Shown: piece by piece, positions 6,574 through 13,151 of the stretch
Layout of the letters: the number at the start of each line of letters is the position of its first letter
Numbering within the stretch: the first letter of the stretch is position 1
The notes under the pieces: model-generated
The model's database searches: none
What the model saw: the letters and a program-made list of their open reading frames with translations, nothing else
What the model was told of the DNA's origin: nothing
Program-made: the position numbers and the translations under genes
Source: Thalassospiraceae bacterium
GTDB taxonomy: Bacteria; Pseudomonadota; Alphaproteobacteria; Rhodospirillales; Magnetovibrionaceae
Length of the DNA: 15,236 nt
Direction of reading: 5' to 3'
Assembly (NCBI GenBank): GCA_030638205.1
Contig: DAOWFB010000041.1
Span: forward strand, 1-15,236

Positions 6574-6732
6574 TTAAGTATGGCACCAAAGGACAAAGCA
6601 AAAGGTTTCTCAAAATCAAAAGGTGTTGGTTAACCCCCCCCTTTTTTTATACGCATTACCCTCTTGTTGCCCATTATACTTATTGACCGTTAAGCAGGTA
6701 ATTAAACAAATAACTTTGCGGAGAAAAAAACA

Positions 6733-7998
6733 ATGGCTACAAAAAAACCCGAAACTCCCCTTCTGGATCAACTGGAAAGCGGCCCATGGCCAAGCTTTAT
6801 TACCGGACTGAAACATCTGGCTAGCGATGATGACAAGCAGTATGCGCCGATGGTTAACAGTCTTTTGGGCCAGCTTGAGCATTCTTACGAAACCCGCAAA
6901 GGTTACTGGAAAGGCGGCACCATTGGTGTTCGCGGTTATGGCGCAGGTATTATTCCACGTTTTTCCGAAGCTTCCGACAAATTCCCCGAAAGCGCCGAAT
7001 TTCACACCATGCGCCTAATGCCGCCAGCCGGCATGCACTACAGCACCGATCTTCTGCGTGAACTTTGCGATGTTTGGGAAGAATATGGTTCAGGCCTTAT
7101 TGCCCTTCATGGACAAAGTGGCGACATCATGATGCAGGGCATTTCATCTGATAATGTTCAGCCTGCCTTTGATAAAATGAACGAAATGGGATTTGATCTT
7201 GGCGGTGCCGGTGCTGGCGTTCGTACATCCATGAGCTGCATAGGCGCAGCCCGTTGCGAACAGTCATGCTATGACGAAGCAAAAGCCATGCGTATGGTTA
7301 TCAACAACCTGCTTGATGATATGCATCGCCCCTCACTTCCATATAAATTCAAGGCTAAATTCTCGGGCTGTGCCAACGATTGCGTTAACGCAACGCACCG
7401 TTCTGATTTTGCCGTTCTTGGTACATGGAAAGACGACATCAAGGTAAACCAAGGCGAGCTTAAAAAGATCGTCGAAACACTTGGCCGCAAAGGTTTCAAC
7501 GACCAGGTTGTTAACATGTGCCCAACCCGTGCGCTTTCATTGAACGATGACGATACCCTCGAAATCGACAACGAAAGCTGCGTTAAGTGCATGCATTGCA
7601 TCAACGTCTGCACCAAGGCGCTTAGCGTTGGTGATGAAAAAGGCGTTACCATTTTGGTTGGTGGCAAACGTACACTTAAAATTGGCGACCTTATGGGCAC
7701 CGTTCTTATTCCTTTCCACAAAATGGAAACAGAAGAAGATTACGAATGGCTGGTTGAGCTTTCCGAAAACGTTCTTGAATTCTTTGCCGATAACGCGCTC
7801 GAACATGAACGCACCGGTGAAATGATTGAACGCATTGGTCTTGTAAGCTTCATCGAAGGTGTTGGTGTTGATGTTGACCCCAACATGGTCGCTCACCCAC
7901 GCACCAACTCTTACGTTCGCATGGATGGATGGGACGAGGAAGTTGCAAAATGGAATGAACGCAAAGGCCAGAACAGCAAAACGGCTGCCGCTGAATAA
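6733..7998 (+). CDS. dsrA: Reverse dissimilatory sulfite reductase, alpha subunit
   Basis: With DsrB this forms the cytoplasmic alpha2beta2 sirohaem sulfite reductase; in sulfur oxidisers it runs in reverse, oxidising DsrC-bound sulfur to sulfite. The 421-residue length is usual. Sirohaem-[4Fe-4S] ligands are visible as Cys169-x5-Cys175-x3-Cys179 (SCIGAARCEQSC) and Cys213-x3-Cys217 (FSGCANDC). An inserted ferredoxin domain carries Cys283, 286, 289 and 293 (CVKCMHCINVC), with a further Cys263 before it (NMCPTRAL). The ATG has GGAG 9 nt upstream. It is the first gene of the dsr operon and is followed after 64 bp by dsrB. The oxidative assignment comes from the linked dsrEFH and dsrL genes rather than from DsrA alone. 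Confidence 0.97.
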   Translation: MATKKPETPLLDQLESGPWPSFITGLKHLASDDDKQYAPMVNSLLGQLEHSYETRKGYWKGGTIGVRGYGAGIIPRFSEASDKFPESAEFHTMRLMPPAGMHYSTDLLRELCDVWEEYGSGLIALHGQSGDIMMQGISSDNVQPAFDKMNEMGFDLGGAGAGVRTSMSCIGAARCEQSCYDEAKAMRMVINNLLDDMHRPSLPYKFKAKFSGCANDCVNATHRSDFAVLGTWKDDIKVNQGELKKIVETLGRKGFNDQVVNMCPTRALSLNDDDTLEIDNESCVKCMHCINVCTKALSVGDEKGVTILVGGKRTLKIGDLMGTVLIPFHKMETEEDYEWLVELSENVLEFFADNALEHERTGEMIERIGLVSFIEGVGVDVDPNMVAHPRTNSYVRMDGWDEEVAKWNERKGQNSKTAAAE

Positions 7999-8062
7999 GC
8001 GTGTGGCTTTCTTTGTTAGATAATAATTTTTATTTATGTTTGTTAAGTTTGGAGAATAAAAA

Positions 8063-9145
8063 ATGAGTGAGGCTCAAGAAGCACCAAGGATGCCAGATGA
8101 ATGTGGCGTTCCAGATCCACAACAATACATGCATCCAACATTAAAGAAAAATTACGGTGCATGGGATTGGCATGACCGTCCACAAGTTGGTGTTTTGCAC
8201 CACGTTGCAAAATCAGGTGACGAAGTTTGGACGGTTAAGGCCGGCACCCAGCGCCAGATGGATATTCACACCGTCCGCAAGCTATGTGACATCGCCGATG
8301 AATTTGCCGATGGCCATGTTCGTTTTACCGCCCGCTCCAACATCGAATACACCGTTGCCGATGAAGGCAAGGTAGCGCCGTTGGTCAAAAAACTAGAAGG
8401 CGAAGGCTTCCCAGTTGGCGGCACCGGTAACTCGGTAACAATGATTTCTCATACCCAAGGTTGGCTGCACTGCGATATTCCAGGTACCGATGCTTCTGGT
8501 GTTGTTAAATCGCTTATGGATGCCATGTATCACGAGTTCAAGCATGAAGAAATGCCCAACCGCGTTAAAATCACCACATCATGCTGCCAGATTAACTGCG
8601 GCGGACAAGGTGACATTGCCATTAATATTCAGCACACCAAGCCGCCGATCATCAACCATGATTTGGTTTCTAATATGTGCGAACGTCCAGCAGTTGTTGC
8701 CCGTTGCCCGGTTGCGGCTATTCGCCCAGCATTGGTTAACGGCAAGCCAACGCTTGAAATTGATGAAAAGAAATGCATGTGCTGCGGTGCGTGCTTCCCG
8801 CCGTGCCCGCCGATGCAAATCAATGATCCCGAGCATTCAAAATTGGCTATCTGGGTTGGTGGCAAACACTCCTCCACCCGTTCCAAGCCTAGCTTCCACA
8901 AGCTGGTAATTGCTGGCATCCCCAACAACGCCCCGCGTTGGCCGGAAGCAACCGAAACTGTTCTCAAAATACTTTATGCCTACAAAGAAGGTGGCAAACC
9001 ATGGGAACGCATGAACGAATGGATCGATCGTATTGGCTGGCCCAAATTCTTTGAATTAACTGGCCTGCCATTCACCAAGTTCCACATTGAAGGCTGGCGT
9101 GGTGGCCGCAATGCATTGAACGCATCGAGCCACGTTCACCTATAA
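8063..9145 (+). CDS. dsrB: Reverse dissimilatory sulfite reductase, beta subunit
   Basis: Paralogue and partner of DsrA in the sirohaem enzyme; in known structures the catalytically active sirohaem is bound at the DsrA/DsrB interface, and DsrC inserts its C-terminal arm there. The protein has 360 residues. Cluster ligands are seen as Cys137 (LHCDIP) and the CC-x3-C motif at 174, 175 and 179 (TSCCQINCGG). A ferredoxin domain holds Cys238, 241, 244 and 248 (CMCCGACFPPCPP). GGAG (8051-8054) lies 8 nt before the ATG. The gene follows dsrA after 64 bp. It is followed by a GC-rich stem-loop and then dsrE. Confidence 0.97.
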   Translation: MSEAQEAPRMPDECGVPDPQQYMHPTLKKNYGAWDWHDRPQVGVLHHVAKSGDEVWTVKAGTQRQMDIHTVRKLCDIADEFADGHVRFTARSNIEYTVADEGKVAPLVKKLEGEGFPVGGTGNSVTMISHTQGWLHCDIPGTDASGVVKSLMDAMYHEFKHEEMPNRVKITTSCCQINCGGQGDIAINIQHTKPPIINHDLVSNMCERPAVVARCPVAAIRPALVNGKPTLEIDEKKCMCCGACFPPCPPMQINDPEHSKLAIWVGGKHSSTRSKPSFHKLVIAGIPNNAPRWPEATETVLKILYAYKEGGKPWERMNEWIDRIGWPKFFELTGLPFTKFHIEGWRGGRNALNASSHVHL

Positions 9146-9166
9146 ATAAAAGACGACTGTTTCGAC

Positions 9167-9193
9167 AAGGGGGTGGCCACCCGCCGCCCCCTT
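9167..9193 (+). other. GC-rich stem-loop between dsrB and dsrE
   Basis: Bases 9167-9177 pair with 9183-9193 (11 bp including one G-U in RNA, 5-nt loop CACCC), about 20 bp after the dsrB stop. Only three T residues end it, so it is a poor intrinsic terminator. A stabilising 3' end for the dsrAB part of the message, or partial attenuation before dsrEFH, is more likely. Confidence 0.55.
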
Positions 9194-9224
9194 TAAGAAC
9201 GAATAAATATCAGGAATATTATTT

Positions 9225-9584
9225 ATGAAATTTGGAATTCTAATAAACGAGGGGCCGTTCACACATCAAGCATCGGACACAGCATATAAATTTGTTGTAG
9301 CCGCACTTGAAAAAGGTCACGAAGTACCCCGCGTATTTTTCTATTACGACGGCGTGTATAACGCCAATAAACTTTCCGCCCCGCAGGCAGATGACCGCAA
9401 TGTGGTCAAACGCTGGAGCGATCTTGCTGCTGACAAAGGTGTTGACCTTGTGGTTTGCATCGCAGCCGGTCTTCGCCGCGGAATCGTTGAAGATAATCTC
9501 ATGGATGGTTTTCGCATTTCCGGACTTGGTCAATTGACCGAAGCCGCAATAGGAACTGACCGTCTAATGATGTTCGGCGATTAA
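9225..9584 (+). CDS. dsrE: Sulfur-relay protein DsrE
   Basis: This 119-residue cytoplasmic protein has the DsrE/DsrF (TusD-like) fold and forms the alpha2beta2gamma2 DsrEFH hexamer, which passes persulfide sulfur to DsrC. The sulfur-accepting cysteine is Cys78 (DLVVCIAAGLRRG), the same position as in Allochromatium vinosum DsrE. The N-terminus MKFGILINEGPFTHQ is typical of the family. AGGA about 9 nt upstream supports the ATG. The stop codon merges with the dsrF ribosome-binding site, so dsrE and dsrF are tightly linked. dsrEFH is a marker of the oxidative Dsr pathway. Confidence 0.95.
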   Translation: MKFGILINEGPFTHQASDTAYKFVVAALEKGHEVPRVFFYYDGVYNANKLSAPQADDRNVVKRWSDLAADKGVDLVVCIAAGLRRGIVEDNLMDGFRISGLGQLTEAAIGTDRLMMFGD

Positions 9585-9594
9585 GGAGAATAAA

Positions 9595-10017
9595 ATGACT
9601 GAATATAATTTTGAAACCGAAGGCGTTAAAAAAACCATTACCTACCTAAATCGCAAGGCGCCTTATGGCACCATTTATGCGCTAGAGGTTCTGGAAAGCG
9701 TTTTAATTTCCGCAGCTTTCGAACAACACGCCAACATTGTTTTTGTTGATGACGGTGTTTTCCAAATAAAGAAAGACCAAGACACCGCCGATCTAGACAT
9801 GAAATGCTTCCTTCCAACATACGGCATCATCGAAATGGAAAAAGAAGATGCCGACGAAGACGAAGACATGGACATGAACTGGCGCATCATTGTTGAAAAA
9901 GAATCTATGGAAGCCCGCGGGCTTACCACCGATGACTTCAAAATTGAAGTTGAGGTTCTTTCAAGCGCAGAATTAGCCGACGTATTGGATACATCCGATG
10001 CAGTTATTGGCGGGTAA
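9595..10017 (+). CDS. dsrF: Sulfur-relay protein DsrF
   Basis: This is the beta-type subunit of the DsrEFH hexamer (TusC-like), 140 residues. The first half follows the family pattern, with RKAPYGTIYALEVLESVLISAAF at about 20-42 and VFVDDGVFQIKK at 49-60. Its only cysteine (Cys71, KCFLPTYG) is not the known sulfur carrier; DsrF is thought to be structural. Unusually, residues about 80-94 form a very acidic stretch rich in Glu/Asp/Met before the conserved RIIVEKESMEARGL segment. The start follows AAGGAG (9583-9588) that overlaps the dsrE stop. It is 10 bp after dsrE and 12 bp before dsrH. Confidence 0.93.
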   Translation: MTEYNFETEGVKKTITYLNRKAPYGTIYALEVLESVLISAAFEQHANIVFVDDGVFQIKKDQDTADLDMKCFLPTYGIIEMEKEDADEDEDMDMNWRIIVEKESMEARGLTTDDFKIEVEVLSSAELADVLDTSDAVIGG

Positions 10018-10029
10018 GGGAATATAAAA

Positions 10030-10332
10030 ATGCTTCACACAGTTAACAAATCACCCTTTGAGCGTAACAGCCTTGAAAGCTGCCTGCGTCTCGCTAAAAA
10101 AGGCAGCGCTATCCTTCTGTTGGAAGATGGCGTTTACGCAGCAATTAACGGCACATCGGTTTCCGACAAGGTTTCCGGTGCCACAAAGGACAACTCGGTT
10201 TACGTACTCGGCCCGGACATGAAAGCCCGCGGTCTTGGTGAAAGCCAGTTGATTGATGGCATAAAAATTGTTGATTACGCAGGTTTCGTCGATCTTGCAG
10301 CAGACAATGACGGCGTTACCCCCTGGCTTTAG
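10030..10332 (+). CDS. dsrH: Sulfur-relay protein DsrH
   Basis: This 100-residue TusB/DsrH-family protein is the third subunit of DsrEFH. The N-terminus MLHTVNKSPFERNSLESCL is characteristic, and Cys18 corresponds to the conserved DsrH cysteine (Cys20 in A. vinosum). GSAILLLEDGVYAAI follows, as in the family. AAGGGA at the dsrF stop acts as the ribosome-binding site. It lies 12 bp after dsrF and 61 bp before dsrC, its functional target. Confidence 0.94.
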   Translation: MLHTVNKSPFERNSLESCLRLAKKGSAILLLEDGVYAAINGTSVSDKVSGATKDNSVYVLGPDMKARGLGESQLIDGIKIVDYAGFVDLAADNDGVTPWL

Positions 10333-10379
10333 CCCTCACAAGAACTAACAGGAATTAAACAGAGATATATTAAACCCCA

Positions 10380-10385
10380 AAGGAG
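10380..10385 (+). promoter_or_regulatory. Consensus Shine-Dalgarno of dsrC
   Basis: AAGGAG lies 8 nt before the dsrC ATG and is the closest match to the consensus, with optimal spacing, among the later dsr genes. This would suit the high DsrC level known in other sulfur oxidisers. Confidence 0.6.
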
Positions 10386-10393
10386 AATTAGAA

Positions 10394-10729
10394 ATGGCTG
10401 CATATAGTGTAAACGGCGCAGAAATCGAACACGACGAAGAAGGTTACATCACCGATGTTTCTCAGTGGAACCGTGATCTTGCACAGATCATTGCTGATGC
10501 TGAAGGTCTAGACATGACCGACGAACATTGGTCTGTTGTTGATTTCCTACGTGAATACTACAACGAATATCAAATCGCTCCAGCGGTTCGTGTATTGGTT
10601 AAGGCGGTAAAGAAAAAATTTGGCCCTGAAAAAGGTTCAAACAAATATCTTTACGAGCTGTTCCCATACGGCCCAGCTAAGCAGGCATGTAAAGTTGCCG
10701 GTCTGCCTAAGCCTACTGGCTGCGTATAA
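10394..10729 (+). CDS. dsrC: Sulfur carrier and DsrAB substrate protein DsrC
   Basis: DsrC/TusE-family protein of 111 residues. Its flexible C-terminal arm carries the two redox cysteines Cys99 and Cys110, ten residues apart, in CKVAGLPKPTGCV, with the second at the penultimate position. Having both identifies true DsrC rather than a TusE- or RspA-type relative. It receives sulfur from DsrEFH, delivers it to DsrAB, and the resulting trisulfide is handled by the DsrMKJOP side. The start has a consensus AAGGAG. A perfect 12-bp hairpin follows the gene, so it may be made in excess over the genes downstream. Confidence 0.97.
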   Translation: MAAYSVNGAEIEHDEEGYITDVSQWNRDLAQIIADAEGLDMTDEHWSVVDFLREYYNEYQIAPAVRVLVKAVKKKFGPEKGSNKYLYELFPYGPAKQACKVAGLPKPTGCV

Positions 10730-10738
10730 TCAGTTACC

Positions 10739-10774
10739 CGGAGGGTGAGGTGGATTTTCTCCCCTCACCCTCCG
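10739..10774 (+). terminator. Strong hairpin after dsrC, intrinsic terminator or attenuator
   Basis: Bases 10739-10750 (CGGAGGGTGAGG) pair perfectly with 10763-10774 over 12 bp, with a 12-nt loop, and TTTTCT follows. It begins 10 nt after the dsrC stop. Because dsrM, K, L and J continue on the same strand without an obvious new promoter, partial termination or 3'-end protection of the dsrA-C message seems more likely than a full stop. Confidence 0.72.
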
Positions 10775-10849
10775 TTTTCTATAATTATTTATATTTATTT
10801 GTTTTTTAATTTCTAAAAAATCAACAAATGTTTTGGGGACATACGGGCA

Positions 10850-11590
10850 ATGTCGGCACTGACAATTATTTATGCGGTTCTTTTTTACTTTGCGACTGCA
10901 ATTTTGATTATTGGCGTTGCGACAAAGGTCAAATCATACGCGACCACACCATCACCGCTAAAGATTCCAGTAATGCCTGCACCAATGACCAGAACTGGTG
11001 TTGTTTTTCGCATGTTCCGCGAAGTTGCATTTTTTGAAAGTCTGTTTAAATCCAACCGCTGGATATGGATATTGGCAATACTTTTCCACGCTGGTCTTTT
11101 GCTGGCGCTGGTGCGCCACATTCGTTATTTCATCGACCCCACATGGGGTTGGGTTGTGTTTATTCAACCGTTTGGCATTTACGGTGGCATGGCAATGGTC
11201 GCAGGCCTTTTAGGCCTTTGGGCACGACGTTTTCTGGTTGAACGTGTTCGTTATATTTCTGGCCCATCCGACCATTTAATGTTGGCGTTATTGGTGCTTA
11301 TTGGCGCAACCGGATTGGCAATGAAATTCGTTGCCCGCACCGACATTATTCAGGTCAAAGTATTTTTCTTAGGGTTGCTTAGGTTTGATTTGCAGCCCCT
11401 TCCGGCTGACGCGCCGCTGCTTATACATTTAGGCGCAGTCGCCACATTGATGATTGTGTTTCCGTTCAGCAAACTTTTGCATGTACCGGGTGTATTTTTT
11501 AGCCCGTCGCGCACACAGATAGACGATGCCCGTGAAAAGCGGCATCTGGCACCGTGGGCAGCGCACATGGATGCTGACCGCGAGGCTTAG
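10850..11590 (+). CDS. dsrM: Membrane haem b subunit DsrM
   Basis: This 246-residue integral membrane protein resembles NarI and HdrE and binds haem b. In the DsrMKJOP complex it connects the quinone pool with the cytoplasmic DsrK. Five or six hydrophobic helices are visible, the first at about 4-24. Candidate haem-ligand histidines are His80 (LAILFHAGLL), His90, His142 (PSDHLML), His193 (LLIHLGA) and His211. The loop with TGVVFRMFREVAFFESLF at about 49-66 is typical of DsrM. A GGGG site 10 nt upstream supports the ATG. It lies 120 bp after dsrC, behind the hairpin, and 34 bp before dsrK. Confidence 0.94.
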   Translation: MSALTIIYAVLFYFATAILIIGVATKVKSYATTPSPLKIPVMPAPMTRTGVVFRMFREVAFFESLFKSNRWIWILAILFHAGLLLALVRHIRYFIDPTWGWVVFIQPFGIYGGMAMVAGLLGLWARRFLVERVRYISGPSDHLMLALLVLIGATGLAMKFVARTDIIQVKVFFLGLLRFDLQPLPADAPLLIHLGAVATLMIVFPFSKLLHVPGVFFSPSRTQIDDAREKRHLAPWAAHMDADREA

Positions 11591-11624
11591 GTTTTGAAGT
11601 TTTATTTTTTGAGGATTTAAATAA

Positions 11625-13127
11625 GTGGCCGACCAAAAATTCGAAACTCCTAAATTTCGCGAACTGAGGGAAAACCCCCAGATTCAAGAAGGCGCCATGG
11701 CGCACTCGCAGCCATTTATTGCCAAGGCCGAACACAACGAGCCCCTTGGCTTCCCCGGCGAGTTGGTCGAAAACTGGGAAGAAAAAGCAGTTGAAAAACT
11801 GGGTGAGCTTCTGGAAAAAAACAAAGCGCTCAGGGTTTATCTTGATAGTTGCGTAAAATGCGGTGCCTGCACCGATAAATGCCATTATTTCTTAGGTACT
11901 GGTGATCCTAAAAACATGCCGGTAGCGCGTCAGGATCTTTTGCGTTCGGTTTACCGTCGTCATTTCACCACCGCCGGTAAGCTGTTCCCTAAATTGGTTG
12001 GCGCCAAGGAAATGGATAAGGAAATGCTGGACGACTGGTATAAATATTTTCACCAGTGTTCACAGTGCCGCCGCTGTGCAGTTTTCTGTCCCTATGGTAT
12101 CGACACCGCCGAAATTTCCATGGCCGCGCGCGACATCATGGATCACATCGGTGTGGGTACAAAATATTCAAACGAAATTCTGGCCAAGGTTCACGTTATC
12201 GGAAACAACTTGGGCCTCCCCGGCCCGGCGCTGGTTAATACCATGGAAGGCCTAGAAGAAGACGTCGAAGAAGAAACAGGCATTCCAGTAAAATACCCGG
12301 TGGATGTGGAAGGCGCTGATGTTTTGCTTATCACACCATCTGCTGATTTTTTCGCCGAACCCCATGTTGATGGCCTTATTGGTTATGGCAAGGTTTTCCA
12401 TCAGGCGGGCATTAACTGGACCGTATCGTCTTATGCGTCTGAGGCCGCAAACTTTGCCATGTTCATTGGTTCGTACGAACAAATGCACAAGGTTTCAAAC
12501 CGTATCCGCAAGGCGGCGTTGGATTTGGGCGTTAAACGCATAATCTTTGGTGAATGCGGCCATGCATGGCGCGTAGCATATTCATTCCTTAACACCTTTG
12601 CTGGGCCATGGGATTTTCTTGATCCTAAATATCCGACTCCTCAACACATTTTAGAAGTAACCCACGAGCTAATCCAAAATGGCGGCATCAAGCTTGATGC
12701 ATCAGCCAATGACGACAAGGTTCTTACATTCCACGATAGCTGCAACGTGGCCCGCGCGACGCGCATGGGCAACATGGAAGGTGGGCAATTTATAATCCCA
12801 CGCGAAGTAATAAAGGCATCGGTCAACAAATTTGTTGATATGGATCCGCAAACCACCTGCGAAAAAACATTTTGCTGTGGTGGCGGTGGCGGCCTGTTAA
12901 CCGATGATTTAATGGAACTGCGCGTAAAAGGCGCACTGCCCCGTATGGAGGCATTGAATGACGTTATTAAAAACCACGGCGTAACGCACATGGCCGCTAT
13001 TTGCGCCATTTGCAAAAGCCAATTCACCAAGGTCATGCCGTATTACGGTTTTGACATGGACATGGTTGTAAGTGTGCATCAACTGGTAAGCGAAGCCATT
13101 CAGATGGGTGCCAAAGAAACAGTTTAA
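11625..13127 (+). CDS. dsrK: HdrD-like iron-sulfur subunit DsrK
   Basis: DsrK (500 residues) is the cytoplasmic catalytic-type subunit of DsrMKJOP, related to heterodisulfide reductase HdrD, and is thought to act on the DsrC trisulfide or disulfide. Two ferredoxin clusters are seen: Cys76, 79, 82 and 86 (CVKCGACTDKC) and Cys145, 148, 151 and 155 (CSQCRRCAVFC). CCG-type cysteines for the special [4Fe-4S] site follow: Cys311 (GECGHAWR), Cys373 (HDSCNVAR), Cys417-418 (FCCGGGGG) and Cys460/463 (CAICKSQF). The start is GTG, with GAGG 10 nt upstream. It sits 34 bp after dsrM and 24 bp before dsrL. Confidence 0.96.
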   Translation: MADQKFETPKFRELRENPQIQEGAMAHSQPFIAKAEHNEPLGFPGELVENWEEKAVEKLGELLEKNKALRVYLDSCVKCGACTDKCHYFLGTGDPKNMPVARQDLLRSVYRRHFTTAGKLFPKLVGAKEMDKEMLDDWYKYFHQCSQCRRCAVFCPYGIDTAEISMAARDIMDHIGVGTKYSNEILAKVHVIGNNLGLPGPALVNTMEGLEEDVEEETGIPVKYPVDVEGADVLLITPSADFFAEPHVDGLIGYGKVFHQAGINWTVSSYASEAANFAMFIGSYEQMHKVSNRIRKAALDLGVKRIIFGECGHAWRVAYSFLNTFAGPWDFLDPKYPTPQHILEVTHELIQNGGIKLDASANDDKVLTFHDSCNVARATRMGNMEGGQFIIPREVIKASVNKFVDMDPQTTCEKTFCCGGGGGLLTDDLMELRVKGALPRMEALNDVIKNHGVTHMAAICAICKSQFTKVMPYYGFDMDMVVSVHQLVSEAIQMGAKETV

Positions 13128-13151
13128 AGAAAACTAGAAGGAAACAATAAA

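Larger units (their letters stand above)
6109..6732. other. Divergent intergenic region between the dioxygenase operon and dsrA
   Basis: This gene-free stretch of about 600 bp should hold the promoters for both directions. It is AT-rich. Notable contents are TATAAT on the minus strand at 6313-6318 (no good -35), an 18-bp A-rich tandem repeat at 6412-6457, and GATAAT on the plus strand at 6499-6504 with a poor -35-like GGGACG 18 bp upstream. There is a 14-bp exact tandem duplication at 6546-6573, a C8T7 homopolymer at 6634-6648, and TTGACC at 6683-6688, 45 bp before the dsrA ATG, with no good -10 at 17 bp. The dsrA Shine-Dalgarno GGAG is at 6720-6723. No promoter can be fixed with confidence by eye. 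Confidence 0.5.

Noticed and set aside
6605..6648. AAAAGGTGTTGG / CCCCCCCCTTTT as a terminator upstream of dsrA
   Set aside because: The stem needs several mismatches and no plus-strand gene precedes it.
6683..6711. TTGACC as a -35 box of dsrA
   Set aside because: At 17 bp spacing the -10 position reads ACAAAT, a poor match, so I did not list a promoter.
7269..7721. 150-residue minus-strand open frame inside dsrA
   Set aside because: It is antisense to the strongly conserved ferredoxin part of dsrA and is a shadow of its codon use.
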